NCBI GenBank assembly: GCA_021030915.1
Contig: JAGEMR010000039.1
Span: 62,001 to 126,000, forward strand
Direction of reading: 5' to 3'
DNA from: Astrothelium macrocarpum
Lineage: Eukaryota; Ascomycota; Dothideomycetes; Trypetheliales; Trypetheliaceae
Length of the DNA: 64,000 nt
Shown here: positions 29,648 to 40,930 of the stretch, one piece after another
Layout of the letters: each line of letters begins with the position of its first letter
Position numbering within the stretch: position 1 is the stretch's first letter
The notes under the pieces: model-generated
Databases searched by the model: none
Told to the model about the DNA's origin: nothing
The model's input: only the letters and a program-made list of their open reading frames with translations
Translations under genes and position numbers: made by a program

Positions 29648-32600
29648 ATGGACGTTCATAATGAAGGCTGGGCTTCTTTTCCGGAATTCTCCCAGGGCAT
29701 TGGTCAAGGGAGCGACTTTCCTCATCCTCCAATGCTGTCCTGGACTGGCCAAGGAGGGTTCAATCCAATTTCGCCAATAGCACAACCTCCATTCGCAGCT
29801 CATGATCAGTATCATGGACCTCTCGGCGTTCATGGCAACTTCCTATCACTTGGCGTGAAATTGTACGGTCTCGACCACAGCCAGGACATGGGAGCGAATA
29901 GCTTTGGATCCTGGACCTGGCCTGAGAAGACCGGAGCGAGTATTTCTCATGCACTGAACCAACATCTCTACTATATCACATCTGCACGAACGTGGTTCGA
30001 TGTAGAAAGACAACACTTGTTAGACTTGACCTGCACAACGAGCGTAGATATAAGACAAGAAAGCTCGCCCAATTCAATCAGATGGCTGTGCGATCTCTTC
30101 TCTACAATACTGTTGATTGAAAGCTGACAATGAGTCCTAGACACGTGGAGCAGAAAGTCGCCGATTTTGACGAATTCTCAGTAGGATCTGACTTGCTATA
30201 CGACATGAAACTGTACTAATATGACTTCAGGCCATCGCATTAAACACACCTGGCTTGTCTAAAAGCTGGAAAATAGTCATTTTAGGTCTGCTTTAGCGTG
30301 TCCGTAAATGGAAGCGCTTTGAGAAAGATCAGTATCCTGGGTCATGGCTATTACGCGCTGACAGTCAAGATCTTGGTATAACAAGAATAGAGGATGTCAC
30401 GCTCACTGCCACCTCGATAGGCTTCCCATGCTTTGCGCTTGGTCCCTCTCGAGGTCACGAATCAAAAAATACCCCTCAGCAGCATCCAATCATGAGTCTA
30501 TTCCAATTGTACAATCAATCTGAGTCTGCAAAAGACTGGGACTCTGACCAAATATATTCTCGACTTGCCAAAGGAAGCCATGGAAAGAAAGAGATCGTAT
30601 ATGTCCCTCATATCTGGTCATTGCTATTTGACAATGGTATGTAGCAATTTTGTGCCTTGCCCTCCGAGTTGCTGATTTCCAAAGTTATCATCACTTACGG
30701 CCCCCTCGCGTTTGAGGATATGGTCGGAAAATCTGTTCGCATTCTTGAACCAAACATATCGCATAAGAAACGGCCAACTGCAGTTCGTGCCACCGGTCTG
30801 TACGGGTGCGACCAGACCTTTGATCTGCGCCAGTGCCCAACGTATTTTGTATGCTGTCCAATTATGCTAATGCCATTACCTTCGAAAATCAACGACCAAT
30901 GAAATGAACGCTAGGAACTACGCCATATGATAGAAAATCATTGCCTGAGTCCTCTTCATATGTCTTACGACGACGTCGATATCATGCTTCCGAACGGACT
31001 AAAACTGACAGGTTTGACATGGCTCAAAGCACTTGAAACTGAGGGAACTGACGTTCTGAATCTGGTCATTTGTTATAAGAATGAGGATCTCCCAGTTAGT
31101 AAATATCAAACTCCGGCGAACTCGCCACCGCATCCAAAACCTTTTGACAACGACCCTTCACTGAGCAATGCTCGACACGCGGGGTTCTCTGACCAGAATA
31201 TCACTGGGCGAAACAACAACTCGGATGAAAGCGAAAACGCCGAGAATGATTCATCGAACTCGGAAGAAGAACCGGATCCAGCTTCAGCTGCCGGCATTAA
31301 TTCGTCTTCGGTTTCTAGATTAGGAAGCGACGTAGATATGACGAGACCGTTGAACTTTTCAGGTGCCATGGTTCTCTATGATGAACGAACAGCACGAAAC
31401 TCTCCTTGGTAGCTCTAGTCCCTGTCGAATCTTTCAGGTTGGAGTGTTCATTTTACTCATAGGGATTTAGGTTAGCATCATCAAAGAAGCCACATACAGA
31501 AAATGAGGGGCAAGCGATGACTTTTTCGGCCACAAGAGCACATTCGATGGCTCTTGTTAGCCACAATCTTCATCATGCGTGGGATGATGAAGAAGTAGTC
31601 ATTGATGTACCCTATTGGCGTGATACCGGAATCACAAAATTTCATGCAGATCCAAGATTGCGAAGCAACAAGATTAGAAGGCTTCGAGAGCATGGAGTTC
31701 TTGTCTTTGACGACTTGAAGAATGGCCTGCAGGGTCATCCTTCTGTTTTTGTCCCTCCCACAAGGGTACGAAATGAAGAAATTTTGGAAAACACGTCGAG
31801 TAATACATCATTCCCCAAACCCAAACCTGGAACCCCACATCCATTTAAAACGAGCAGGCCACATCACACAGCAGCGCAAGAGAAACGGAAGCCGGAAATA
31901 CTAAGTGGACCAGGACCCTCGCGGGACTATGCTGGAATTAAGGTCAGTATTTCGCCCTTTCTTAGCTGGGCTGCAAATGCAAGAGCCGAGCTTGACTGGG
32001 ATGATGATACTCCTGAAGGACCATTCGAGTATATTCAACGCATCTTGGAAGCGGTTCACGAAACACTCAAGGTTCAGCAACCAGGACAAAGAGCGAAAGT
32101 TTACAAAAGAGCTTTCGAGTTGAGCAAAGAAGAACTTGAACGGGCGCACCCTAATCCAATGTCAAAGCCCACAGAAAGAGATGATGCAAACTCACATATG
32201 TACGGACAGTGGACGAAGTCAAACAATGGAACATCTAACCAGGATCTTGAAAACGACACGAAGCATGAAGAGTTTAGGGATTCTGTTCATGAACTGCTCT
32301 TCAGGAAGCTGAAGTCTGCTGGTCTTCATTTGCATGAGATATTGGAAGAACTTTTGTCATTTTATCTCCCATTATCGTCAAATCACGCTTTGGTACACAA
32401 GTGCTGGGGCGCTTTGGACAAGATCTTATCTGTAAGTATCATTGCACACTTACGAATTTTGAGCATTTAATATCTAACGTCAGGCTTATAGATAGACAAG
32501 ATGATATTGCGTAAAGAACTTAAATCATTCAAAAACAAGCAGTCGTCCTCTTGGACTGTGAGAGATGTCTCAAATGATGAAAGGACAGCGTCCCATACTC

Positions 32601-34074
32601 CCGCAAAACGCTCCTGGGCGGATTGTTATGATTGTAAGTCATGGCATGCTTACACATCATCTGCACTTGCTCTTCAGCATGTCAGAGATTTTCACTTCGG
32701 CGCATTAAGCTATGACGACAGTCGCGAATCGGCTGTCTCCAATGAAACGTTGCACACTTGGGTGAGGAGCGACAAACAGCGCCATATGGATCGACTTCTC
32801 GATTTGTACACTCAATTACTCGATACCACCTCAGGATACATGCGGATTGTCTTCGCAAAGGCCCAAAGTATCCGAGCAGGCGTTGCGAATGATGTAGACT
32901 CCAAATCACCACAGTATATGCTTCCAAGTTCCTTAGTAAAATCTCTAGAGAGTACTGTCACACTGCTCGTATACACTGCGCACTCCTTCACCATAATCAG
33001 TAATCATAGCAAAGACTTTGATGAACGTACAACGCCAAAGATAAGGTTTATAGACGCCCGGAGTCAGTTGGGCAGCATCAAGAACGAGATCGATGACATT
33101 GGTCGTGCAGCGATATTCTGTATGGAAAAAGCTGAGCAAGATCTTATGCTTATGGCGCATACGGATGTTAATACTGGCTTTGTTAGCTATGATGCAGTCG
33201 GGCCAGAATACATCCTTGCTACCATTATGTCGAATCTTGCCGGCCGGCCTTTGAATGGATCAGAGCAAATCGACCAGGTCTATGATTCAATTTATTGGAA
33301 TTTGGTATGTAGACGCTTATCATTCTATCCTTTAATTGAAATTTGGGCGCGATTATGAGTTCTGACTATCCTGGTAAGCATCGCGACGCTATGAAACACC
33401 CGCGTACCAGAGTGCTCCAAGATATTTGGCGCATGCGTGAAGAATTGCACCTTGTCAAAGTCATTACGCACATGCAATGGAGACTTCTGCTCGATTTCCG
33501 TGAAACCCTAAGACCGCATACCATACATGTTACCACGGTCCGTCGCTCTACACGGTTCCCCACCGAAAGTCGATTCCTGATGACGGAAGCAGACAAAAGA
33601 AAAGAAACTGAACTAAGATTGGACGGTTTTCATACTAGGCTAGAAGATATCAGCAAACATGTTTCCAGGATGCTAGAAATCCAACAGGAAAACAACGGGA
33701 ATGCAATAATTGTATTTACTCTTGTCACTATTATTTTCTTGCCTCTATCATGGGCTACTTCTTATCTTGGCATGAACACCGCAGACGTGCGAAACCTACA
33801 GCAAGGGCAGTGGCTGTTCTGGACCATCGCGTTACCCCTTACGGCGACTATCATGGGTTTGGCTCTGGTAATTGTGTTCAAGGGTGAAGCCATCCGAGAA
33901 CACATCCTTCGTCGTCCCAGTATTGGGTCTCGACAGCAGGACATTGACACTCGGACGGTGCGGAGACAGTCCACTTTGATGTCAATAACAACAACAAAGA
34001 ACGATACACGTGGTGAAAAATGGTCTAGGTTTAGGCACAGAAAGATAAAGACGGCTTCTCACGGGGAAGTCTAA
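29648..34074 (+). CDS. Large protein with CorA-type Mg2+ transporter C-terminus
   Basis: Eight exons fit in phase (29648-30087, 30141-30180, 30297-30636, 30685-30848, 30915-31408, 31471-32431, 32492-33304, 33379-34074), giving 1,315 residues. The N-terminal 1,000 residues are soluble, with VYVPHIWSLLFDNG and AWDDEEVVIDVPYWRD as the best-looking segments. Near residue 1,190 a hydrophobic helix ends in YLGMN, the GMN signature of CorA channels, followed by a second helix and a basic tail. CorA proteins form pentameric Mg2+ channels; in these large fungal proteins transport is unproven, and the N-terminal region may be sensory. An alternative acceptor at 30230 would introduce a stop, so the 116-nt form of that intron is the coding one. 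The 40-nt exon 2 and the exon 8 acceptor are least certain. Confidence 0.72.
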
Positions 34075-34757
34075 TCGACTTTTCGACTCTTCATCAGTCT
34101 CTCTATTATGTATGTATTGACTGGGTAGTGTAATCCGCTTTGGTTCACATCTACGGCGTTATTCTCAACCTGCGAAATATCAGTCACATATAGTCATCCA
34201 AAATGCGGGTTGTTTGCTGGCTATCCATTATTGAAATAGTAACCTTAATTGAAAAGAACGTTGTCGCTTGTTTCTCGTTATCGATAAATGTGCATTTCGC
34301 GCCTTTTGTGATTATCGTACATAAGAAATTTGGCAAGGAACTGTCCACGTTTTAACCGCAGCAAAGCAAATTAAGCAAGCTGTTGTCTTGGATTCCAACA
34401 AGGAGCAGTTCACCTGGTTGTACTCAAGCTAAGTCACACCGTCATATCTACAATGCGTACGTCAGTGCTTTAGATTCAAGGTAAGGTAAGAAAGTGAAAA
34501 AATTGCAAAGGAGATGTAGCGGAGCACGCGGTCTCGATTGGTGTTAACGCGCTGTCACATGACACCGCGATCTGCCGAGTCTAGATTGACCTTCCTGATG
34601 TGCTCCTTGTAACCCCGGCCATTTTTCCAAGTTTCGGTCTTTAATTTTGCCATGACGCCTACCCTCCAAAATGAATGCATTGCGTCCACACGCACGTTTG
34701 GATGCAAGAAGGTAGCTCCTAAGCTAAACGCAAAGAGCTGCCACAGAGCATCTTACA
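34075..34757. other. Intergenic region before the beta-barrel gene
   Basis: 683 bases holding the 3' end of the CorA-like gene and the promoter of the gene at 34758. The only structure seen is the repeated element at 34543-34598. Confidence 0.4.
34543..34598 (+). promoter_or_regulatory. Upstream element, copy 2 (inverted-repeat core)
   Basis: Matches 29264-29314 over its length, ending in the shared TTCCTGA. The core, 34549-34568, is GCGCTGTCACATGACACCGC, in which TGTCA pairs with TGACA. Relative to copy 1, one base pair changes from A-T to G-C on both arms, so the inverted repeat is kept. A 19-base insertion separates the core from the shared TAGCGGAG upstream. It sits 160 bases before the start at 34758. 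Confidence 0.5.
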
Positions 34758-35514
34758 ATGGATGACACTGTCAAGGATGAAAATCAGGTACAGCATCAAG
34801 AGCCAGAATGGGAGACTGGAAGAGCTTCGCAAAACCCCAAAACTTTCTCAAACCGATTTCGCAATATTGGTTTGAATAGTGTTCTGTCACCACACAAGAA
34901 ATACATTGGACTGCGGAGACGGAACTTTCTCATTGTCCTGGCAATTGTGTTGCTTGCACTCATCGGGCTCATTATTGGACTTGCTGTTGGACTCACTGTT
35001 GGACGCAAGAGGTACACAATTAGATTCCGGACCATGTATACGGTTCTACGATGCTAATCAATGTACTCAATTAGAACACAAGACTTGCCTCTCCCAACAA
35101 ACTCGCAGAACTTTACGGGCGACCTGACGTACTATGGGGTTGGCCTTGGCGCGTGTGGCATCACCTACACTGACAATGACGATGTCGTTTCGATCAGTCA
35201 TTTCGTATTCGACGCGGAGCAAGGCGGATCCAGCGACCCAAACTCGAACCCTTTGTGCGGACGAATGATCAGGGCTGAACGATATGATGCGCAAGTTGGT
35301 GAGCAAAGGAGCGTGGACTTGAAAGTCGGCGATCGCTGTATGTTGTCCGATCCCGAGAATTAAACCAATCTGAAGCTCACAAGTTGTAGGCGTAGGATGT
35401 CAGCCGACAGATTTGGATACAAGCACTGCCGTGTTTTCGATGTTGGCACCAATTGCAAGCGGCAGAGTTGATGTTACTTGGGCATGGCTTGGACCCGAGC
35501 CCACTGCATCGTAA
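34758..35514 (+). CDS. Membrane-anchored double-psi beta-barrel (RlpA/expansin-like) protein
   Basis: Three exons, 34758-35011, 35075-35337 and 35390-35514, give 213 residues. An acidic N-terminal tail of about 55 residues is followed by a basic flank (KKYIGLRRR) and one transmembrane helix (NFLIVLAIVLLALIGLIIGL), which predicts a type II protein with the C-terminus outside. The outer domain has the fungal DPBB pattern: GDLTYYGVGLGACGITYTDNDDVVSIS, NPLCGRMI, VDLKVGDRCVGCQPTDLDTS, FSMLAPIASGRVDVTWAWL. Paired cysteines fit the family's disulfides. These domains bind or loosen wall polysaccharides in expansin-like proteins; catalytic activity is not implied. The last intron falls within a cysteine codon. 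It is convergent with the reductase gene. Confidence 0.85.
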
Positions 35515-35581
35515 TTTCGTTCATAATCGTATCTAATTTGCATCGATACATTGATTTGTAGCAATTGTGTTCGACCTAGCC

Positions 35582-36583
35582 TCAAGTCAAGATGACGATC
35601 TTTCCACCAGCTTTATTGGACTCCATCAATTGATGTGCTTCGACGATGTCATCAATATGGAGGACCTTGCCAATCTCAATGTTCAGCCTTCCCGCTTCAG
35701 CCTCTTTCGCAAATTCTGCCAACGGCGTTTCCATGAATTCATTTGGACCACCACCGTAGGATGTCAAACAAACGGTGTTTGGAATCGTCTCCATGGGATT
35801 GAATCCATCAAGCGTCCATTTATTACCCACGATTCCCGTCATGCAAACAATGCCTCTGGATTTAGCACACTTCAACGAGTCGAGTAAGGTCGTAGTCCCG
35901 ATCAGTTCCAAAACTTTGTCAACACCATCAGGGTATAATTCCCTAATGTTAGTCTCCACCTTCCCACCATCGATTACAATCTGGTCTACTCCATTCCTTT
36001 TCAATAAGTCATCCTTTTCATGGCTCCTGGTCGTCGCAACCACATGCTTTACTCCAAAGTTCTTGGCAATGCTTGCTGCAGCCAATCCTACACTTGTCGT
36101 TCCACCACGGATCAGCAACGTATCACTCTTCTGGATTTGCAGACTCTTGAATAGTGACCCCCACGCGGTTTGCAACATCTCTGGCATGGCACCTACGGTT
36201 TCCCAAGCCAAAGTACCACCAGCCTCCTTCATGTGCACCGGAAGGACTTGCACCTGCCTCACGGGTATGCACGTGTACTCAGCATAACCCCCATCAAATA
36301 TTCTACCCATGCCTCCCATCGCTGTAGCGACAATATCACCTTCTTTAAACTCGCCTCCAGGAGCGGAGACCACCACACCGCTTGCTTCAATGCCAAGGAT
36401 CCGTGGAAAATGGATGCCTGGGGAATGGCCTTGGCGGGTGAACATTTCCGAACGATTAAGCCCGAATGCGCGAACGCGTATGAGAACTTCTCCGCCCTTG
36501 GGAGTTGGGATTTTGCGAGATTCAAGCTTCAGGACAGAAGGATCACCTGGAGCGTGTATGACAACAGCCTTCATGGTGGACAT
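35582..36583 (-). CDS. MDR-family NADPH:quinone reductase-like oxidoreductase
   Basis: A complete single-exon protein of 333 residues. It shows the MDR fold of zeta-crystallin-type reductases: [22 protein letters not shown], the GroES-like start, [13 protein letters not shown], then the Rossmann segment [22 protein letters not shown] (a GGxxxVG variant of the nucleotide motif) and [18 protein letters not shown]. There are no catalytic or structural zinc cysteine clusters, so it is a zinc-independent reductase that probably uses NADPH to reduce quinones or activated alkenes. The C-terminus [22 protein letters not shown] is standard. It is convergent with the beta-barrel gene, with 67 bases between the stops. 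Confidence 0.9.
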   Translation of the reverse strand: MSTMKAVVIHAPGDPSVLKLESRKIPTPKGGEVLIRVRAFGLNRSEMFTRQGHSPGIHFPRILGIEASGVVVSAPGGEFKEGDIVATAMGGMGRIFDGGYAEYTCIPVRQVQVLPVHMKEAGGTLAWETVGAMPEMLQTAWGSLFKSLQIQKSDTLLIRGGTTSVGLAAASIAKNFGVKHVVATTRSHEKDDLLKRNGVDQIVIDGGKVETNIRELYPDGVDKVLELIGTTTLLDSLKCAKSRGIVCMTGIVGNKWTLDGFNPMETIPNTVCLTSYGGGPNEFMETPLAEFAKEAEAGRLNIEIGKVLHIDDIVEAHQLMESNKAGGKIVILT

Positions 36584-37771
36584 TTTGGACGAGGAATAAC
36601 TTGAGAAATTGAAAACGGGTTGGAAAGTCTTGAGATGATATTGACGAGTATATATAGAATTTTAAGATTTGAGAGAATTCACGCAGAGGGCTTCTCGAGG
36701 CACTAATGACTTAAAAGCTCGCACCCTCATCCAGAACTTACTATCCACAAAGTGTCTTAAAATCTTGTAATTCTTGCGCCCTACATATCAACGTGCATTT
36801 ATAAAACCGGTCATGAGAGTAACGGCGCCGTCGTACGCCCTGGAGTTGACAGCAACGCTTAGACCCGAGTTACTCAGCTTCTGCCCAGTCATACATAAGC
36901 CATTGTGGAGCGGGGCTGTCATTCATTATCATAAGTAAGTGGCAAAGGTTGAGCCAGCTTCCCGTCTTTTGGCAGAGGTATGACGTAGATGGCGAAGCGA
37001 TAGCCCTCGGGTTCGGATTTGTATGCAGTGTGCACATGACGAACATCACTTCTGCCGGCCAGCTAACGCAATACCATTCTTCTATCGATGTGACGAAACT
37101 AAGGTAATAATACTATGTAAAGAAAGGTATAGTCTCCTTCAGTCGCAGATGATGAACGCAGACTTCCCATGCCCCTGTATGTCTAAGAGTAAATTTGCCC
37201 AGCACCGAACCTTTTTGTTTTTTTTTGTTTTTTTTTTTTTTCGGGAAAAAAAAAAGAAAGAAAGAAAGAAAGAAACAAAAAAAGCTCCTCAAAGTCACGA
37301 TAAGAAATTTTCCAACAAGCAGATTCGAGTCAGTAGGCTCTGCATGCACAATGCCGTATACATAGGCATCGCCGATCACTTTGTACGTACCGTTTTCCAG
37401 TGACCGCAAAACGAAAGGCGTTCGAGTTTCGAGGAGTACGACATCGAAACCATCTCTTGCAATGCGCTCCGGGCCAAGACCAAGGTATCATTCAGTCATG
37501 CAGAATATCTTTCCTGACTTCGTGATCTATTCGAACATGCTCTGCTATGTACGATAAGCATTCTTGTTCCAACCACTTTGAGACGAAAACGGTACGCATT
37601 GTCGAGATTGCGACTTATGTGACGGTTGCAACCGTTCAAATAGATTCTTCTAGTCCCTTTCGGATTTTTCCAGTGATAAGCCAGAGCTTGACAAGGCGGA
37701 GGGTCATGAAGAGAAGCCTCTCTTATATTACCACGAAATTGTTCTTCAGAGGCAGGAACGAGCTCTAAAAG
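36584..37771. other. Intergenic region with a low-complexity inverted tract
   Basis: 1.19 kb with no convincing gene. It holds the reductase promoter at its left end and a poly-T/poly-A tract at 37212-37283 described separately. Confidence 0.45.
37212..37283. repeat. Poly-T/poly-A inverted tract with (GAAA)n
   Basis: A run of about 30 T (with two G) is followed by CGGG and then about 38 A-rich bases containing five GAAA repeats. The two arms are near-complementary around a 4-base centre; in RNA the G residues could pair with U, giving a long A-U/G-U hairpin. Confidence 0.8.
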
Positions 37772-38086
37772 TCAAAAAGATAGAATCGAAATTTTCCACA
37801 GGTCTGATTGAAGTTGTGTTCGAAGCCCCGAATCCGAAGAAAAGCCCCGCGCCTGGAAACTGGTCATAACATGCTCCAAGTCAAAGCACTCGTTCAACTC
37901 ATAATCCAAGTACTCATTGTTAGAGGCTGAATCGTACGGAAAGAAGGCTTTGGATCCATCATTGAAGTCGGACCCGCAGTTACCATGAGCACTAGCACCA
38001 CAAACACCAGTGCTATATGTATCGCGATCGTGATGGTCATTGTCTTCGTCCTCATCGTCGTCATTCTCATCATATTCCTCCCAGCA
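37772..38086 (-). other. Open stretch that looks like a C-terminal exon of the C2H2 gene
   Basis: 104 codons free of stops and ending in TGA, on the same strand as and directly downstream of the C2H2 gene but in another frame. It begins very acidic (EEYDENDDDEDEDNDHHD) and continues with a normal-looking protein sequence (SKAFFPYDSASNNEYLDYEL, then NECFDLEHVMTSFQARGF). It has no start codon, so it can only be translated if spliced or shifted onto the upstream exon. I could not find a convincing splice pair. Confidence 0.4.
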
Positions 38087-38193
38087 TCATCCTTACAAGC
38101 GTCATCCTCACCACCATTGTCCTCATTCTCAGCGCCTTTATCGTCGTCGTCCTTACTATTGTCGTCCTTATCGTCGTCCTCCTCGTCGTCGTT

Positions 38194-40174
38194 TTAACAG
38201 TCAGATGGATGGCATGTCCTCTCTTGCCCCATCCAATCACTTTCAGGACATTTGAAGACGTGAGACATTTTGTTATTGAACGAGGAAAATGATTCCCCAC
38301 AATAGGTACAGTCAGGATCAAAATTTTTGGGGATTCTGAGATGCCAATCCCTGGGATCCAGGAGACATGATATACCTCTGTGAACTTGCTCGAAGTGCTC
38401 GATCAGTTTGTCTTTGCGAAAGAAGAGGCGTTGTCCCTCTAAGGTTAACTCGGTTTCTTTGCACCCAGGATGATTGTCGTGTTCTTGTTCGAAATGGTCG
38501 CTATCAGGCAGTTCCAAACCGCAGAAACTGCATCCGTCTTGTCCGTGCTGATTGGTAATCACCCGTGAAATATCGCAAAGCCATACTTTAACAGGGCGAT
38601 TACGGTTTTCATGTCTTTTGAAATCTTCAAGTCTTGTGAATCCTTCACCACAGCCTCTAAAGCACGGGAATTTCTTAGTTGCTTTTCTCGTTTCAAGTCT
38701 TCTCCTGTTGTCTATTTGTTCTAGGCTTTTTCCTTGGCGGCAGTAGTTGGTTGTGGTGTTGCAAAGCTCATACGCCATTCTGAATATGGGTTCGGAGGGT
38801 CGAATTTTGTAATCTTGATGTTCCTGAGCTACGTTTGGTGGCGCAGGTTTCTTGCCGCGTTCACGAAATGTCCTGCTTCTTGGTCCTCGGCTAGGTGATC
38901 GAGAATCGAGGGCAGGCATCTGGTCGGAAGTCGGTTCTGGGAGTGAGAAACCACCAAAAGATTCTGGAGAAACATGACCGCAAGGCTCAGGCTGCCGGTT
39001 GGTGTGGTGTTCATTGTTTCCTGTAATAGCAAAGGCTTCTTCTGGCGTCGTCCATTGTGAAGACTGTTGGATTTCTTGCGGTATGTGTGGATTTGGAGAA
39101 GGAAACCTGGGGTGAACTGTATATGCATCATTGTTCTGGCCGGTGGAAAACGGATAATATGACAAAGGTATATCACTGATGTGGATACCAGGGGGAATTG
39201 GCGAAATTTGCTCGGTGCCAAATTCTGCGACTAGGCTATGACCCGAATAGAGTAGGATCTTAAAAGCGCTTGTCATTTCCAATTGATGTGGAGCTGGATC
39301 GGAACCTGAATTCTGCATGTTGGGCACACATCTTCTCACCTGTTGAGGGAGATACGGCTCTGTCCCATTCGGCCAAAAATAAACAGCATCTTTAACTTGT
39401 TCGGGGAGGTATTGCTCTTTTCCACTCGGCCAAAAATAGATATCCCCTTTTACCTCTTGGAGGAGATGTAGCTCTATTCCATGCCGCCAAAGACAAGCAG
39501 CACCTGTGACCCGGAGGGGAGCACATGGTTCTGTTCCGCTTGGCCACAAATAAACAGTTCCTTTCACCTCTCTCTTGAGGGATGGCTCTATCCCATTGGA
39601 CGATAGATGAAGAACCCCTTCCACCTTTTGGGTGGGGTACGGCTCTGTTCCGTTTGACCACAAATAAACAGCTCCTTCCACCTGTTGGGGGAGGCATAGC
39701 TCTGTTTCGTTTGGCCAACGATAACCAAAAACTTCGTCCATACAGATTGGATCACTTCTTGGATATGCCTGCACGATGTAAGCCCTGGTCTAGGTGCGGA
39801 ATCATTGGCCGACTTACAGAGCCATAGTGAACAACAAGCGGAGGCTGGCTATCGTTCGGGTTATAATATGAATGCACCTTCTACAAGGTTATTTATATAC
39901 CATTGTATGAATAAGAGAAAGCACTTACCGGAGCAAGTTCCCATGTGGCTGGATAGATTTCAGAGACTTGAGGAGGCCATCGATTCGGCGAGTTGTTGAT
40001 TTGGTTGTTCGTAACGTAATCACTCGAGTATGATTCGCGCTCCTGACGCAACTGGCCCTGTTGCTCGCTTGAGTTGAGTTCTTCCAGATTCCGATGTATC
40101 CCCCCACTGACGGTTGCGGAGTGGGAATATGGTAGATTCCCTTGGTATCGTTCATTAGAGTAAGACGAGCTCAT
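38194..40174 (-). CDS. C2H2 zinc-finger protein with 7 x 19-residue repeats
   Basis: Three exons (39929-40174, 39818-39880, 38194-39768) joined in phase 0 give 627 residues. After a Ser/Asn-rich start comes an array of seven 19-residue repeats, roughly YLWPNGTEPYLPQQVKGAV, then a proline-rich linker with a basic patch (RSPSRGPRSRTFRERGKK). The C-terminal 200 residues have irregular Cys/His fingers: FPCFRGCGEGFTRLEDFKRH, CSFCGLELPDSDHFEQEH and CTYCGESFSSFNNKMSHVFKC. This finger layout is common in fungal nuclear proteins of unknown role. The frame stops at a TAA at 38194, but the same frame just past it is strikingly acidic, and a further open segment lies at 37772-38086, so the C-terminus may be mis-stopped or spliced. 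It could be a DNA-binding regulator; the target is unknown. Confidence 0.75.
39325..39723 (-). repeat. Seven in-frame 57-bp coding repeats
   Basis: Exactly 399 bp, seven head-to-tail 57-bp units, each encoding 19 residues. Invariant or near-invariant positions are W at 3, G at 6, E at 8 and V at 15. Units differ at many other positions but never in length. Confidence 0.9.
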
Positions 40175-40307
40175 AGTCTCGTTTGTTCTTGAGAATCTGC
40201 TTTCACCATGCAATGAAGAAAAAAGTTACGAAACAATCCACAGGTCAAACCATGAGGTCGTCTTAAATAGATTTATGATAACCCAGAATGAGAGCCAAAA
40301 GGAACTC

Positions 40308-40930
40308 GAAGACATAGCGGTCGAAAGGCGCTGAGCACGCCCCCAAACATAGTCACGACAGTATTGCGATAGAGACCCGGAAAAAAACTCTCGAAAGACA
40401 ACGATCAAAGGGCGCTCAATACGCCCCTTCAACACCTCTACTGCGCGATCTCATGATAAGACCAAAAATGGATTTGAAGACATGGCGATCAAAAGGCGCT
40501 GACTATGCCCTCGAACATAGTTGTAGTAACATTGCGATAGAAACTCAGGAAAAAAACCTCGAAAAGACAGCGATCAGAGGGCAATCAATACGCCTCTTGG
40601 GCACACCAACCGCGTGATCCTATGCTACGACTGAAAACGGATTTCAAAATATAGCAATTAAGGAGTACTGCATACGCCCCTCATACATATTTGCAATACT
40701 ACTGTCATAAAAACTTGAAAAACGACTTGAAAGCACAGCAGTCAAGTAGCACAAAATGTGCCTCTCGAACACATCTTTGCCGCATCCTGCAGTAAGACCA
40801 GAAATGGATATGAGGAAAGAGCGGCTGATGGCACATCCGATGGCTGTCAAAACGACCTCACAGCACAATCCGAAGTCAGGTCGAACCCCAAAAGGGCGTT
40901 GTATGCACCTCTTGACAAGAATCATAGTGC
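40308..40930. repeat. 84-bp minisatellite with 168-bp higher-order period
   Basis: Monomers begin at about 40308, 40393, 40476, 40561, 40645 and 40729, with weaker copies to about 40930. The shared core resembles GGCGCTCAATACGCC followed by CTCGAACA. Odd monomers share a tail around ATTGCGATAGAAAC and even ones a tail around AAGACCAAAAATGG, so the array is a dimer of two monomer types repeating every 168 bp. All frames contain stops. It lies upstream of the C2H2 gene. Confidence 0.8.

Noticed and set aside
31400..31520. Suspected frameshift in the CorA-like gene
   Set aside because: Resolved by a 62-nt intron from 31409 to 31470: TG at the end of one exon joins G at the next to make a tryptophan codon, and the frame continues through.
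35582..36583. Zinc-dependent alcohol dehydrogenase for the MDR gene
   Set aside because: It lacks the cysteine-rich structural-zinc lobe and the catalytic Cys/His ligands, so the zinc-independent quinone-reductase group fits better.
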